This document shows positions 18,431 to 29,694 of a stretch of DNA of 58,613 nucleotides, in pieces. How positions within the stretch are numbered: position 1 is the stretch's first letter; every line of letters begins with the position of its first letter. Origin of the DNA: Chara braunii (taxonomy: Eukaryota; Streptophyta; Charophyceae; Charales; Characeae); NCBI GenBank assembly GCA_003427395.1, contig BFEA01000212.1, forward strand, positions 2,131,198 through 2,189,810, in the 5' to 3' direction. The position numbers were made by a program, and so were the translations under genes. Below the pieces are notes generated by a model. The model did no database searches and was not told the DNA's origin. It was given only the letters and a program-made list of their open reading frames with translations.

Positions 18431-18958
18431 GGGTCTCAATACTATTCTGCCGGTAGCCCTCGTTAACATGTGCTACTGATCCCCCGACTTTCACAACGTC
18501 GGGTAGAGTGATGGTTTAACTTACCTCTGCCTGAACACTAGCATGACAAGTGTCTTGCAATCTGCTGCACCTCTCGAGCTTCCAATTCCTTAGTCTCATT
18601 GTGCCTAGGCCTTCCGCGTGCCGTTCTTGAGTGACCACTAGACCATTAGGCTAGGGGCCCCTTTTGACGGTACAATGGTACCATTTTTCTTCGTGCCGTC
18701 ATCCCCATTTGCTGTGGCACAATATCCATGTGCCATCTTCACTTGTGACCACGCCTTTCTAATGGGGCCACCTTATTATCTTTCTTCTCTCGTCTGTTCG
18801 ATTCCTGCCGTAGTTGGACCTCTCCTCCTTGTTGTCGCCCCGGTGCCACAAAGGCAACCTCCACATGAAATTCCCATGACGTGGTCCTCTCAACTTACTC
18901 GTTTTTATCCTTGTCTTTCCGTATCACTTGATGACCTCTTTTTTGCGGGGCGTTCTTC
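18431..18958. other. Non-coding stretch before the second LINE
   Basis: No gene recognised. A 160-codon plus-strand frame that runs across the poly(T) at 18959 is an artefact of low complexity. Confidence 0.4.
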
Positions 18959-20175
18959 CTTTTTTTTTTTTTTTTTTTTTTNTGAAAAATCCGGGCCAGC
19001 TGCTGGGTGGGGTGATATGAGCATCCCCTCCTACCAGCCTTTCCAGTCGCTCCAGTCTATTGGTGGGGAGCATCACGTGCTGGAAATGAGGTCCAGCGTC
19101 CTTGAACAGGCGATTTTTCGAACCATAATAAGGAATGAAAGTTCCTGCCAGCATTGATTGCCCGGAGTAGCCGGGGGATTAACTGCGCGGTGTGGATCTG
19201 CTCATCCAGATTCCTCCCCCCAAACCGGTCACCGATATTGCAGCAGTCTTGCCAATGGGTCTTGTTGATGGGTCAATTTCTTTGCAGCTTCCCAGCGTTG
19301 TTGCCGATCACCGCCACCCTGGGGAATGAGACTTCGTAGGCCGCTCCATACCACTGCAGGTCCACCATGGCGAAACCATGGAGCGGGAATGGGTCGGGGA
19401 AGTCTGAAGGTGGGCGCAGAGGAACAGCACCGTCTACCCTGGTCCAATCATTGAAGCAGATGGTGTAGTCTCTTCTGATCCTGTTGCCACCCTGTTACGG
19501 TACCTGGCCTCCTTCCCAACAAATGTAAGCTATCTTGCCTCCACCTGCACTCCCAACCATTCCCCAGAAAAATTGTTTAATGACTCGTGTTATGTCATTT
19601 TTCATATGAAACAGATCTAATTGTGCTTTCACTTGATGCCACTGTGCCATGAGTTCCTCCTGAATATATTGTTTAACTACATCTGTGACTTCCTCCCCAT
19701 CTACTCTAACACCTTCAATCGTGTGTATACACCTTTTTCTCCAGAGAGCCCAAATAACCGCTCTCTTCCCCGTCCTTAACAGCTCGTCTTCGAAGGAGCT
19801 ATTCGTAGGGGGGGACCAGGCTTCGCATACTAGGGCTCTCCAGTCCCATGGCCATGTGGATCTGGTACCCAGCTGTCGCGAGATCCTGTCCCGCCAGCGC
19901 CATGTCAGAACCGCACCTGGGCACCGCAGGAAGATGTGTTCTATGGTTTCTTGAATCTTGCGGTGAGGGAAAGAGATTAAGCAGGATTGGCACCATGGCA
20001 GAGCTAAACCCTTCTGTTCTAGGTAGGTACGATCTATTAGCCAGTTATTTGTAGGGAGGCAGCAATGCCCTATCTGCCACGGCAGGGAGGCCAATTTTGC
20101 AGGCCTGGACCTCACTGCCTTAAACCATCGGATGGGCCGAACAATGTCTCTCCCCACATTCAGTTGAGATTGTCA
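18959..20175 (-). mobile_element. Second 5'-truncated LINE fragment
   Basis: A T run at 18959-18981 (the poly(A) tail on the minus strand, with one N) is followed by a 3' untranslated region and the zf-RVT coding end at 19495-20157. The truncation lies near 20175, about 1.2 kb from the tail. Target duplications were not identified, so the exact 5' edge is uncertain. It shares CAGCATTGATTG in the 3' part with the LINE at 12.8 kb. Confidence 0.65.
19495..20172 (-). pseudogene. LINE ORF2 C-terminus (zf-RVT domain)
   Basis: About 225 codons are open without an ATG. Visible family features are IRWFKAVRS, LPTNNWLIDRTYLEQKGL, then CQSC, IEHIFLRC and W-rich helices (RTGKRAVIWALWRKRC). The C-X2-C...H-X4-C pattern matches the zinc-binding domain that follows RT in plant LINEs. 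Nothing remains of RT or endonuclease. Confidence 0.75.
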
Positions 20176-21280
20176 TCGCTCTCTCACAATGTCTTTCACA
20201 TTGATCTTTGGTCTTAAGAGGCGGTACCGTGCGACCGACAAAACCACTTTTACCATCTTGGCACGATCGTGAGCCATCGAAGACATCTGATTGCTTAAAA
20301 AAAAATAAATTCTTAGGCAACTGGTCCTTCGCACTTGTACTATGTCGTGGGTGACGACATTCCATATATTTTTGCCTTGGAATGGCGTCGTTCCACCTAC
20401 ATTTGGCCGTCTACCCTCATTTTCCCGAAATTAATAAGAAATCGTTTTTTTTTTCTTCTTTTCTTTTGGAATCCTCTTAAATTATTTGTCATTCCGTAAT
20501 GGGCTTATCCCTTTGTGTAGTTGAAGTCCTTTTGCCATCGTGACCCTTACTACCGCCCTCCCTGCTTATTTTTGTGTCCCACTGATCTCGAGTCCCGTCT
20601 TAAAACCTTTGGTTTGGAGGTCCGTTTTTTGCCACCCATCTAGTCCTTTTCATTTTCTCTCGTCCTTTTTTTCGGGATTCCTTTGCTGTGCACATTCGTG
20701 TTATATATGGTGTCTCAAAGGTTGGGACTTGATTGAAAAACCAACGGTTCCAACATCTTTTCCCTACTCATTCGTGATGTCCTCATTGCGCTCTAGTCAA
20801 TTATTAGAAGTAGGTGGAGTGGAATGATCATGAACAGACGAAGGGAGAGAGGGTCGCGATTGGCCGTTAGTATGCCACATAATTTTGAGTTTTTTTGCAT
20901 TCTACATTTTCGTAGTTTTTCATTAGCAGACGAAGGGAGAGAGGGACGCAATTGGTCATTAGTATGCAAGAGAGTTTCGAGTCTTGTTGCATGCAATGTT
21001 TTCATAGTTTTTCTTGTCTTTGGGACGGTGGGATGAATCATGGAGATGGAGTTTTTGTCTCATTTGTCACCCGCTACTCATCGTGAAACCACTTTCTGTC
21101 ATTCCTCATCCATAGTTCATCAAATAATTCACTTTTTGGCCGGTGCAATCCATGTTTCTTTCCTCCTTTTCAACACGTCAAATAATCTGTTTTTTTGCCC
21201 ATGGAATCTATGTTTATTTCCTGTTATTCGGGACTTGCCACTCTTACGTAGTTTCGGTCCTCTGTGTTACCTTTTAGACC
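20176..21280. other. Non-coding stretch with a 92-bp direct duplication
   Basis: CAGACGAAGGGAGAGAGGG recurs at 20835 and 20927 and the following 40-90 bp are similar (TTAGTATGC, TAGTTTTTC), giving two diverged copies with a 92-bp period. No gene is supported. Confidence 0.55.
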
Positions 21281-21850
21281 CATTTTTAAGCTTGTTTCCC
21301 ATCCTTTTTTCAAGCTGGTTCAATCTCATTCTTAAGCCAAAACTCATGCTCGTCCTCAAGCCAATTCTTGGGTTCATTCGCCGCCCGTTCTCTGACTAGT
21401 TGTCAATGCCAATTCTCGAGTTTATTATCAAGCTCATCTCAAGTCCAACAACCTCGGACCCTTTTCAAGCTTGTAAGCTCACTCTCAAAGTCCAGTCCCA
21501 GATTCTTTATAACGCTTGTACTCAAGCTTATTCTCAAGTTAGATCTCAGACTCACTCTCAAACCCGCACTCAAGCTCGTTTTCAAATTCAATATCAGACT
21601 CACTTCCAAACGCGTACTCAAGTTTATTCTCAAGTTCAATCTCAGGTTCACTCTCAAGCAGGCTCACTCTCAAAATCGTACTGAAGCTCGTTTTCGAGTT
21701 CAATCTCAAACTCAGTCTCAAACCCTTACTCAAGCCTATTCTCAAACCTCTCAAGTTGTACTCAAGTTCATTTACGAGTTTATTTTTAAACCCGTTCTCA
21801 TTCTTTGGTCAATTTTTATGCCCATTTTTAAGCCATATGTTGGACCCTTT
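21280..21850. repeat. Hierarchical minisatellite, 48-bp units made of four 12-mers
   Basis: Clear units start at 21520, 21568, 21616 and 21680 with ACT(C/G)AAG. Each 48-bp unit divides into four 12-bp subunits of TCTCAA-type sequence; the third unit is 64 bp. Degenerate TCAAG motifs extend the array on both sides. The open frames over it (for example 21368-21910) follow from the multiple-of-three period and are not genes. Confidence 0.8.
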
Positions 21851-22965
21851 TTCAAATTTGTCCATAAGTTCGTTTCTTTTTTAAAAGGAATGATTTCAAT
21901 GCTCCGATAGGGCGGTGTCAATGCCATGTGGTGATGCATAATCTCCATCCTTACCTCACCAGGCCTCCCTCATGGACAATGCAGCTTAACTTAGCAGGAG
22001 CAACCTTGGTCCGTCCAACGGCCTTGCCACACCTTCATGGCATGGCATGTGGTTGAGAAGGGTCATAAGACTAAAAAAGCAACTGTTAGGTCCCGTCATG
22101 GGCCCCTTGATCGTTTAGGTTCTTAACGAGAGGTGAAGTCTGAACTTTCCCACTAGAGCCCGTTGTCAGAGTTAATTCCGGATGTTGAGAAACAAAAAGT
22201 GTTGCAATCTTTCAACCTTTTCCCCCTCGTGAGGAATTGGTCGCGGTTGAACTTTCTTGAAGGGCAAATGTCTTGGGGTTGCGGCGCAAAGGTCGATGTT
22301 CCCCCTCCAACTAAGGCCTTAAACTTAAAAAGAGAAGAAGACTGAGTTACTTAAAAGTGGTCGTCATAACTCACGTGTCCGAGGGTCCCCTGTATATTAC
22401 GCAATTTTCATTCCTTTTTCACAACTATCAGTATGTCACATTCCATCACATCTCGGCCTTTGAAACATCTTTACACAACTGACTCTCATAGGATGTCCCG
22501 TAACAATATTCTTGCGGGCGTCGTCAACAAGGTTGGCAACGGTGAATGCACAACCGCAGCAACAAGACTGACATCCCTGCAGCCGGAATACCGCCAACAC
22601 ACAGTCTCTTTCCCAATCATAAGGGGAAACTTCAAGCAAATCGCGTCCACCATCATGGGCACCCTTTGGCGTATCGCTTTAGGGCGGGGACAAATTGGGG
22701 GGCAGTGCGACGCATCTCCGATCGCCAAGACGACGACCACCCAATGCCTCTAACATCGCTGTGAACTTGTGTTACTGAATGTGTGCGTGTCAGATCGTAA
22801 AAGGATCACGACTGAAATTGTGAACGGACGACAACGATGCCTGAAATGAACAAAGAGATGAGCATAACGACGTACAACAACACACAAACGAAGACACACA
22901 AACCATACATACACACACACATTCTTCGACCGATTGTATCAGACTGAAACTTACATGGACATTCC

Positions 22966-22970
<5 letters not shown>
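21851..22970. other. Non-coding stretch, no gene supported
   Basis: Open frames here (up to 106 codons at 22433-22753) show no family features. Confidence 0.4.

Positions 22971-22971
<1 letters not shown>

Positions 22972-23011
<40 letters not shown>
22972..23011. repeat. (CT)n microsatellite
   Basis: About 20 CT dinucleotides. Confidence 0.95.
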
Positions 23012-23014
<3 letters not shown>

Positions 23015-23287
23015 CCTCCTTTCCGCCCCCGCACCATTCAGGATGAAACCGTTGTATTACTTCGCTTTTTTTTTTTCTTCTTAGAAAGTAAAATGTGTTT
23101 TTTTTTTTTTAATTATCTTTGTTTTTGTTTTTAGAAGAAAAAAATACGGGATTTGTAAGCGATCGGTACCTCAGTAGGCCAACCCCCGAAACCTGCGACG
23201 CTGAACGACCGTGTTGACTTTTTTAAGTTGGGCAAAAAAATTATGGTTTAATGATTTTTCAAGTTTGTTTTGATATTTTTCCTTGAA

Positions 23288-23395
23288 AGAGCACAACCTA
23301 ATCTACAAATTATTAATTTTTCATATTTTTTCGCAAATGTTGTTGAGCATGAAAAATCATCAAAGTTGCCTTTTGCGAGTTGTAGGATTGGAGTT
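23288..23395 (-). repeat. Inverted relative of the repeat at 17.7-17.8 kb
   Basis: AGCACAACCTAATCTACA, then AATTTTTCATATTTTTTC, GAGCAT.AAAAATC and CAAAGTTG follow the reverse complement of 17719-17815 in the same order and spacing. Both copies also keep an open frame with a similar conceptual peptide (HNLIY..., KN.QS...). It marks a dispersed family rather than a local array. Confidence 0.6.
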
Positions 23396-23399
23396 GTTT

Positions 23400-24440
23400 G
23401 TACCTCTCTTGAGTAGGGTCCTGGTGGAAAGCAACATTCACGTGCGTCCACAACAGACCCTACCTCGACGCCTGCACCTGAGGGCATCGACAAACAGGTT
23501 TTTTTTTTTAGCCTCTTTTGCTGTTCATATGCAAGGGCGGAATAGTCCTCCACCTTTGCTACTGCACCGGTTCTACTCGTGATCGCTTTAGGTAGTACGT
23601 AAAAACGCGGTGGACCGGTCCCGCAACAACTTTCACCCCCTTAGCACTCGCTTGTGGGTAGATCCCTCGCCGTTGAAAATGTGCCACATTGACAGGAACG
23701 CCGAACCCTACTATACTGCAGCCTTAGGGCTGCGAATTTGGAACCTTATAAGCCCTCCTCTGCAATGGTCATTCGCAGCCAAAACTCGGCCAGCCTGAGA
23801 CTGATGTTAGATCCTACAGTCCCGCAAACCCTAGGGCTATGAAGTATTGAATTACCATGAGGGCATCAGTGCGCATCCTATAGTTTGTTGTTGATGTGGT
23901 TGTAGAATGGTAAGCAGTGATTATGTTATGTGTATGTTTTGTTATGTTCGCTATGCAAAATTCGAAGAGTGTGTGTGTGGGGGGTCCCAGTTGGTGTTTT
24001 ATTCACACGAGTGCGGGGTTCCAGTTGATGATTTATTCACGATGTTCATGGGACACTGGACCCTGTTTCCAGCATGTGGCGCCCCCCATCATTAAAAAGG
24101 AGAACGTGTGTGTGTGCGTATGTGTGTGTGGGGAAAAAAACGAGAAAAACAAACTCAAAAGGACTATAAAACCCTACTAGCTAAATGCCCTCGGTGCGGG
24201 TTGTGCCCACGAAAATAAGAAATGTTATAGGTAACCTGACACGGAACACTCGCATAAACTTAAACAGACTTGAAAAAAAAAAAAAAAACACGTATCACAA
24301 GGTAGGAAAGAATAGCCAAAAACTGACTACAAAGTTTGAGTTTAATTTACAAATAACAAAAGCGATAAATTGAAAACTAAAAGAAAGACAGACAAAGAGA
24401 GACAAAAAAGAAAGGAAAAGATAGAGACAGAAAGAGAGAG
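23400..24440. other. Non-coding stretch
   Basis: No gene recognised. Scattered A-rich and GT-rich patches occur. Confidence 0.4.
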
Positions 24441-24449
24441 ATGAGGAGA

Positions 24450-24486
24450 TATAGAGAGATAGAGATAGAGATAGAGATAGATAGAG

Positions 24487-24565
<79 letters not shown>

Positions 24566-24578
24566 AAAAAAAAAAAAC
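24450..24578. repeat. GATA/GA microsatellite and A run
   Basis: AGAT units pass into about 24 AG dinucleotides and then a pure A run. Long minus-strand frames over this stretch are artefacts. Confidence 0.95.
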
Positions 24579-24739
24579 AATAAAAGAGCAAAAAAAAAAA
24601 AAAAAACAACACGAGTATATAAAAAGAAAATTTAATATGAAGATTTTTTTTTGCATTAAAGTTAGCAAGCGGCCGTAGTATGATTAAAGCACAATTATTG
24701 CGTAATGAAATTCACTTTGATTTTAACAAATGCAATAAT

Positions 24740-24741
<2 letters not shown>

Positions 24742-24782
<41 letters not shown>
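24742..24782. repeat. (CT)n microsatellite
   Basis: About 20 CT dinucleotides, 180 bp after the AG tract in the opposite sense. Confidence 0.95.
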
Positions 24783-24784
<2 letters not shown>

Positions 24785-24786
<2 letters not shown>

Positions 24787-25125
24787 CTATCCTTTTGCAA
24801 GTGTAATTACTTAACCGAAACCGAAGCCGACCATTAAAAAAAATGTCATTAAGGCAAAGTCTGGACAACCGCCCAATCAACATTTCTTTCTTTTTATCTC
24901 TCTTATAAGACCAATCAGCTTCCTTCATTGGAACGATACTCTTGTAAAACATCACAAATAGAAACTTATTGCAACACTTTGCGATGATACTCCTCGAAAG
25001 TTTCGAATCGACCCTGTCCTTGCCGATTGTAATCGAGATGAATTGCATGATCCACACATCTTCAGGTGTTCATGCTCATATTCAATTCGTCTGCTGCTTC
25101 CATAATATCTTGCATCTTGTGAGAA
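24785..25125 (-). pseudogene. Unidentified coding-like fragment
   Basis: On the minus strand one frame reads MQDIMEAADELNMSMN and, after a single frameshift, another reads TPEDVWIMQFISITIGKD and continues about 70 codons to a CT tract. The composition looks protein-like (alternating charged and aliphatic residues), but I do not recognise a family. It lies just beyond the broken RT of the giant element and might be an unrelated inserted fragment. Confidence 0.25.
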
Positions 25126-25337
25126 CTGTCAAGATATGACAGGTATGAAACTATTTTTTTTGGACCAATAAATTTGGGAGAATCATATATGGTAATGTTT
25201 AAATTAGAAGGACGTGGTTATGGACATACAAATGGTCTCTTGATGACGTAAGAGCGGGCACAACATAACTAACATGAGATGGAGTATCCGTAGTGGTCGA
25301 CAAAGCAGAACCAACAACAGAAGTAGTAACAATCGCC

Positions 25338-26022
25338 GTTATAGTCAAGTGGAATCTCGTCGTAGCCCGAAAAAATATCGCAGACCGAGTAAATTGAATG
25401 CCCCGCTGACCCTTCGGATAAGAGATCTGCGTTTGGGATGGACCCGACGTCTCTAACCCTGACTTTATTAGTTTTTTGCAGATCTTGTATCCATCGTAGT
25501 TTTCCGTTCGATTTCGTATGAAGAACCATCTGTTCGCATAGGCGCTCTCACACGGTTCTGCCACGGAACGGGTGAGACCATCTGATTTTTTTCCTTCGCG
25601 AAGTCAACTATCATCTCCTTTTCCTTCTGGGCACACTTCCACCCTGCGTCATTCAACGGAACGTGTGAGACCGTATAAATCCTTGCGGGTTTAGCATACC
25701 ACGGGTCTCTTCGTCCTCTTTCCGCGTCGCAAAAGGCTACCGCCTTATCGCACGCCCTTAATATCCCTATTATTAGTTCTTTCTCCTCCTTAGTTATATT
25801 CCCATCTCCTATATCCATCCCTTTCAATCTATCTTCGGTGATTCTCTGCCCTTTTGTGGCCTTTCGTTCTCTGATCATCTGAGTAATCTCCTCTTCGGTA
25901 ATCCCTAGCTCCCCGGTCCTGTCACGGCTAATTGCAGCAGGTTCAACTTTCTGGGCTACTGTTTTATATCTCTTCCCCCCGCCGCGTGGGGGAATTCCTC
26001 TAAAAAAGACAGATTTATGCAC
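25338..26022 (-). pseudogene. Giant Ty3/gypsy element: reverse transcriptase N-terminal half
   Basis: This is the start of the RNA-dependent DNA polymerase of the giant element. One frame (26022-25468) holds HKSVFFRGIPP, the EEKELIIGILRACDKAVAF block and the PWYAKPARIYTVSHVPLND entry. After a frameshift the next frame reads NGKLRWIQDLQKTNKV and CDIFSGYDEIPLDYN, which contains RT motif A with its catalytic aspartate. Similarity stops at YN (25338). Motifs B to E, the YxDD/FLDD centre, RNase H and integrase are all missing on this side. They are found in a same-family copy on the opposite strand from 44.2 kb. Confidence 0.8.
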
Positions 26023-26125
26023 CCTCCGAACTCATCATCATCGCTTTCTTTTGAGTAAGCCGTCCCGTCCCGTCTACCACATATTTGTCCTCTATATCTT
26101 CTACCTCAATCCTTCTCCCCTTTAC

Positions 26126-26930
26126 TCAGTGAGGCCCTAGGGTGAGTTCCTCAGGGATCATTTGGCAGCTCCTCGTCATTAACTGACCCTTATTTTGTAA
26201 GGAGACATTGTGACGTTGATCAAATTCGTTCACAGTCTTTAGGGTAACCCTGCTGCCCTCGGGCCCGTCTACGGTGACTGTCTGGCTTCCATCCCGCTTG
26301 TTCTCGGTGGTAGCTTTGACACGTGTTAGCCAGGTCCTCCCAAGGATTAGCTCCGATGAATAATATTCCACCGTGAAAACCGGCACGGTGGCCTCGACTC
26401 CAGCTACCACAACCTTGGCCTTATGGCACACCCCAAGCGCCGACTGTCTCAGCTTATTGGTCGACACCATGGCCATAGCGACACTTTTGTCCATTTCTAG
26501 CCCAAGCTCTCGCGCCACCTTATCTTCACAGACGGTAGACTCGGACCCGTCATCCACTATAACCTCCATTCTCACTCCATTCACGGCGACATTTAGCTTC
26601 TCACCGCCAAGGACGTAAAAGTAGTTGCCCTGGCCTTCAATGGTCTTCGCTCTCTCTTCCTTTCTTTTCTCGGTCATTAAGACGGAGGTTTTTGCCTCCT
26701 CCTTTGGGTCTCCAGAGATTGCCGTCTCCACCAGCGGCACCTTAGCTATCTTCATCATTTCTATTAGCTCATCTCTCGCCAGACCACACCCAACTATAAA
26801 CTCCTTAAGAGTAATGGGAATGAGCATGTCCATTGCTCTTCTCAACTGCTCTCTCATGTCTACTTCGTCCAGGGTGCTTTTCAGTTGGAACTTCTTAGGC
26901 CCCCTCTTTCTCGGGACAGGGGTGACTTGG
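26126..26930 (-). pseudogene. Giant Ty3/gypsy element: retropepsin-type protease
   Basis: This aspartic protease would cleave the Gag-Pol polyprotein. The frame is entered by a frameshift from the upstream zinc-knuckle frame near 26,890-26,930 (KKFQLKSTLDEVD), so the apparent ATG at 26857 is internal. The catalytic loop is MEVIVDDGSESTVCEDK, with DDGS where the family has D-S/T-G. The flap region is followed by PVFTVEYYSSELILGRTWL, containing the conserved I-L-G near the C-terminus. After the stop at 26126 the frame reads VKGRRIEVEDIEDKYVV, a linker to RT. The D-D-G-S variant may be natural or a mutation. Confidence 0.75.
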
Positions 26931-27764
26931 GCAATTCTAAGTGCTCATAAGTCATAGGCTGATCCACGTCCTTCTTTTTCCTGTGGCTTGACTCTCCCGC
27001 CCCTTGGGCACATATGTAGGCCTCACCATCATTCATTGTTTCCTCAAACTTAATGGAAGAAATCCTCATTCTTGGACTCAACGGCGATTCGCCTAAGTCG
27101 TCTTCGAAGGTCACTCTGGAAACCTTGACTGCCACTAACACTTGCGTCTGTTTTCCCTTCGCCTCATTCATTCTTCTCCTTCGAATATCCACATTAATTT
27201 TCATCGAGGGTAGGAAGGGCACAGGTTTCCCTTCATCCGCCCACATCACATACTTCCTATCATCTAATTCAATGATACCTTCCTTTAAAGCCTCCAACAT
27301 TGCCTGACAATCCCTCTTCCTGTGGTCCTCGTCCCCATAGTACATACACGCCTTATCATTCCAGGTCCGCCTTGGATTAGGATCTCCTTTCTCCCGACCT
27401 TCTGACCGCAGAGCAGTTCGAGCAGGAAGCTCCTCCTTTTTCAGACTGCTATTTTGCAACTTTTCCATCGCCGCTTTTAAGACTTCGATCTCCTTCGCTA
27501 TTTCCTCCTCTCGTCTTTCGGATCTCTTAAGCCTCTATCTCATCTTTTGGCTTCCACCTGTTATCTTTAGTGTTAGACCACTTGGAGGTTCCCCACTCTC
27601 CATCGTTCTTTTTCCAATCCCCTCGGCTTCGTTTCCTCCACTAGTCATCACTCCTAGCAAACTCCCCTCTCCTAGGCGAGCTTGTAATGATATCCTTTCC
27701 TTCAATATTGAACCTCCTATGGTCATATTGAGGCCTTCCTCCTCCCCTTCCCGCAGTCACTCAT
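26881..27764 (-). pseudogene. Giant Ty3/gypsy element: nucleocapsid/zinc-knuckle ORF
   Basis: A short ATG frame overlaps the gag stop (ATGA at 27764-27761) and a second one starts at 27726, again as ATGA. The latter frame is open except for one TAG near 27,535 and passes through a charged coiled-coil-like part (EEEIAKEIEVLKAAMEKL). It then reaches a zinc knuckle with CMYYGDEDHRKRDC. The second cysteine of the C-X2-C-X4-H-X4-C motif is tyrosine here. The reading ends in a frameshift that leads to the protease. Confidence 0.65.
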
Positions 27765-28648
27765 TTTCCTAGGTTATCAAGAACTTTTATGAGGTGTGTT
27801 TTTGCACTTTGCCCTTCCGTATTATGAACCAAGACTTTGACTTGGCTAAACGTCACCTTAGAGGAAAGATCCCGCACAATCTTGTCACGTTTTTCTTGTG
27901 ATAGAAATCCTAGGAATATCCCGCACCTCTCGAGCTTTCCCATAAACCCCCCTTCTACCAATGGGTTCGAGGCCTTTTCATATCTCCTCGCAAACGCTAT
28001 CAAACTCTCCTCCTCCTCCGTTTTCATTTCTTTCAGATCTTCCACCGAATATGAGACCTCGTCACAAACGAAGATTCTAGTGACTCTTTCCCTAAACGTC
28101 AGCCAACGACCACTGTCTGGAATAGCGTCCCTCACTTCTCGATCTATCTTTGGGGCCATATGGTGGAGGAAGTTTACCATCATTTCTTGATCATTCCACT
28201 CCGCCCTCATTCCCAGTACCTTCCAGTCATCCAGGTATTCAGAGACGTTCTTCCCTATAAAGATCGTCTGGATCCCGGACAGCGTCGGCGAGTGGTACAT
28301 CGGGGGTCCAAGGAAAGGAGACACATAGGAACCCGGCGCATACGCCATAGAGTAAGGGCTCCTTCTATAAGGCTTGCTTGGGGTCGCTCTATAAGGTTCC
28401 CTTATTCCAACATCCGTAAACCTCGCCACTCTGGCTCTATTCAAAACCTCTTTCCTCAAGCCCTCACTTTTGGAGATTCGTCCTTCGAACTCTTTAGCGC
28501 GACTCTCTAACTCTTTTAAAACCCTTCTCAATTTCTCCGCGTCACTTGCTGCATCTATACCCATCTTCCTGTCTGGGCTATTCGTTCTTGATTCTTGTGT
28601 TTTTACGTCTTCCCCTATCGAAGTCAAATAAGCCCCTTCAACATCCAT
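27761..28648 (-). CDS. Giant Ty3/gypsy element: Gag capsid-like protein (295 aa)
   Basis: This intact frame starts at ATG 28648 (MDVEGAYLTS), 9 nt after the stop of the preceding ORF. Residues about 35-75 are charged and probably helical. A proline/tyrosine-rich stretch (YRATPSKPYRRSPYSMAY) follows. The capsid-like core has SEYLDDWKVLGMRAEWND, HHMAPKIDREVRDAI, and later EESLIAFARRYEKASN, a pattern typical of retrotransposon Gag proteins. The protein would form the particle in which reverse transcription happens. It is the best preserved core gene of the element although its pol is broken. Confidence 0.75.
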   Translation of the reverse strand: MDVEGAYLTSIGEDVKTQESRTNSPDRKMGIDAASDAEKLRRVLKELESRAKEFEGRISKSEGLRKEVLNRARVARFTDVGIREPYRATPSKPYRRSPYSMAYAPGSYVSPFLGPPMYHSPTLSGIQTIFIGKNVSEYLDDWKVLGMRAEWNDQEMMVNFLHHMAPKIDREVRDAIPDSGRWLTFRERVTRIFVCDEVSYSVEDLKEMKTEEEESLIAFARRYEKASNPLVEGGFMGKLERCGIFLGFLSQEKRDKIVRDLSSKVTFSQVKVLVHNTEGQSAKTHLIKVLDNLGK

Positions 28649-28657
28649 TTATCCCAA

Positions 28658-29167
28658 CTAACTTTCGGATACTCTGCTCAAGGCAATTAAGATTCTCTCG
28701 ATCGAGCCCTCCAGTATTTCTTGTAAAGCTTCGAAGTCAGCGTCTTCTCCTTCAGCTCTAACTACTAAAGCAGTGGTCAGTACAACCTTTGAATAGCGCG
28801 AGTTAGCCTCCAAGGTTCTTAATGAGACCCCGTCCACTATGTCGTTGGAAAGCTCTTCGGGTTCCTCAGCATCTTCCTTTATTCTTATTTTTGCCACAGC
28901 TATGGTCTCTCTCCACTCCCTGTAAAACTCCTCTCCTTCAAAGGGTATCGTGTGAATCTCGATATTGGCTAATCGAAGCTCGTCGGCCACTTTTCAGATA
29001 GCGCATATCCTAGCTTCCCTAACAACTTTCCTAGTAGATTCCGCCTCCTCCTCCTCGCTCAATCTTTCGTCATGTATCACTTTTACTCTCGCTCGCACAA
29101 AGGACCCTTCTATCTTCACTCCTCCTACAAGCTGATATTTCCCGGTCACCTCTCTGGTACTAGTCAT
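28658..29167 (-). pseudogene. Giant element extra ORF7 (about 169 codons, one stop)
   Basis: The ATG at 29167 overlaps the TAG of the preceding ORF by 8 nt (ATGACTAG). The frame reads MTSTREVTGKYQLVGGVKIE, then VRARVKVIHDERLSEEEEAE, and meets one in-frame TGA at 28996-28994. It continues KVADELRLANIEIHTIPFEG to a TAG at 28658. The C-terminal half is acidic. I recognise no family. Its first half resembles ORF6 in pattern: a basic beta-like stretch followed by an E-rich helix. It ends 9 nt before the gag ATG. Confidence 0.6.
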
Positions 29168-29694
29168 TCCTCCTCTCTCTAGTCTCTCTACGGATCTCTC
29201 TTATTCTCCTTGCCAGAAACTCTTCTCTCCAATTTATTATTTTTTCCCTCTTTTCCTTGTACATCCGAGCTAATTCCTCCACCCTCTCCTCAAGCGCAAG
29301 GAGCTCCTGTTCATTGGTAGAACCGCACCACTCCTTGTAGCCATCCACTAACTCCACTACTTTATCGTTTATTGGATCTAAGTAAATCTCAATAAGTGAG
29401 TTAACGTTTTCGTCGCTTCCTCTCACGAGCGGGATCATGCCTCTTGGACCCTTCCTTCTCCACCTCGCACTTCAGCCATCCCTGCGACCAGACCATTACA
29501 TCATAAGTCATCCTCCTCTCAGCTCGTACTAGCGTAAGAAGCCTAGGTCGCTCTCGCTCAATCGCTTCCTCGGCCAGACGTTGACAACTTCGTTCGTCTA
29601 GTGACCTAGTCGACCTAATTCGAATGACCGATGTCACTCTACCAGCGAAGGACACCCTATTCACTTCCCCCTCCTCAATCACTGATCCCGGCAT
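29160..29694 (-). pseudogene. Giant element extra ORF6 (frameshifted)
   Basis: ATG 29694 (MPGSVIEEGEVNRVSFAG) overlaps the end of ORF5 by 20 nt. The frame reads VTSVIRIRSTRSLDERSCQR and on to MTYDVMVWSQGWLKCEVEKE. A frameshift near 29440 then moves to the frame SDENVNSLIEIYLDPINDKV, which runs through a charged coiled-coil-like end (ALEERVEELARMYKEKREKI) to TAG at 29160. There is no recognised domain. It may be a diverged paralogue of ORF7. Confidence 0.55.

Noticed and set aside
21368-21910. 180-codon ORF with basic repeats
   Set aside because: It is a translation of the 12/48-bp minisatellite.
24295-24668. Ser/Leu-rich minus-strand frames
   Set aside because: They are translations of the GATA/GA tract and A runs.
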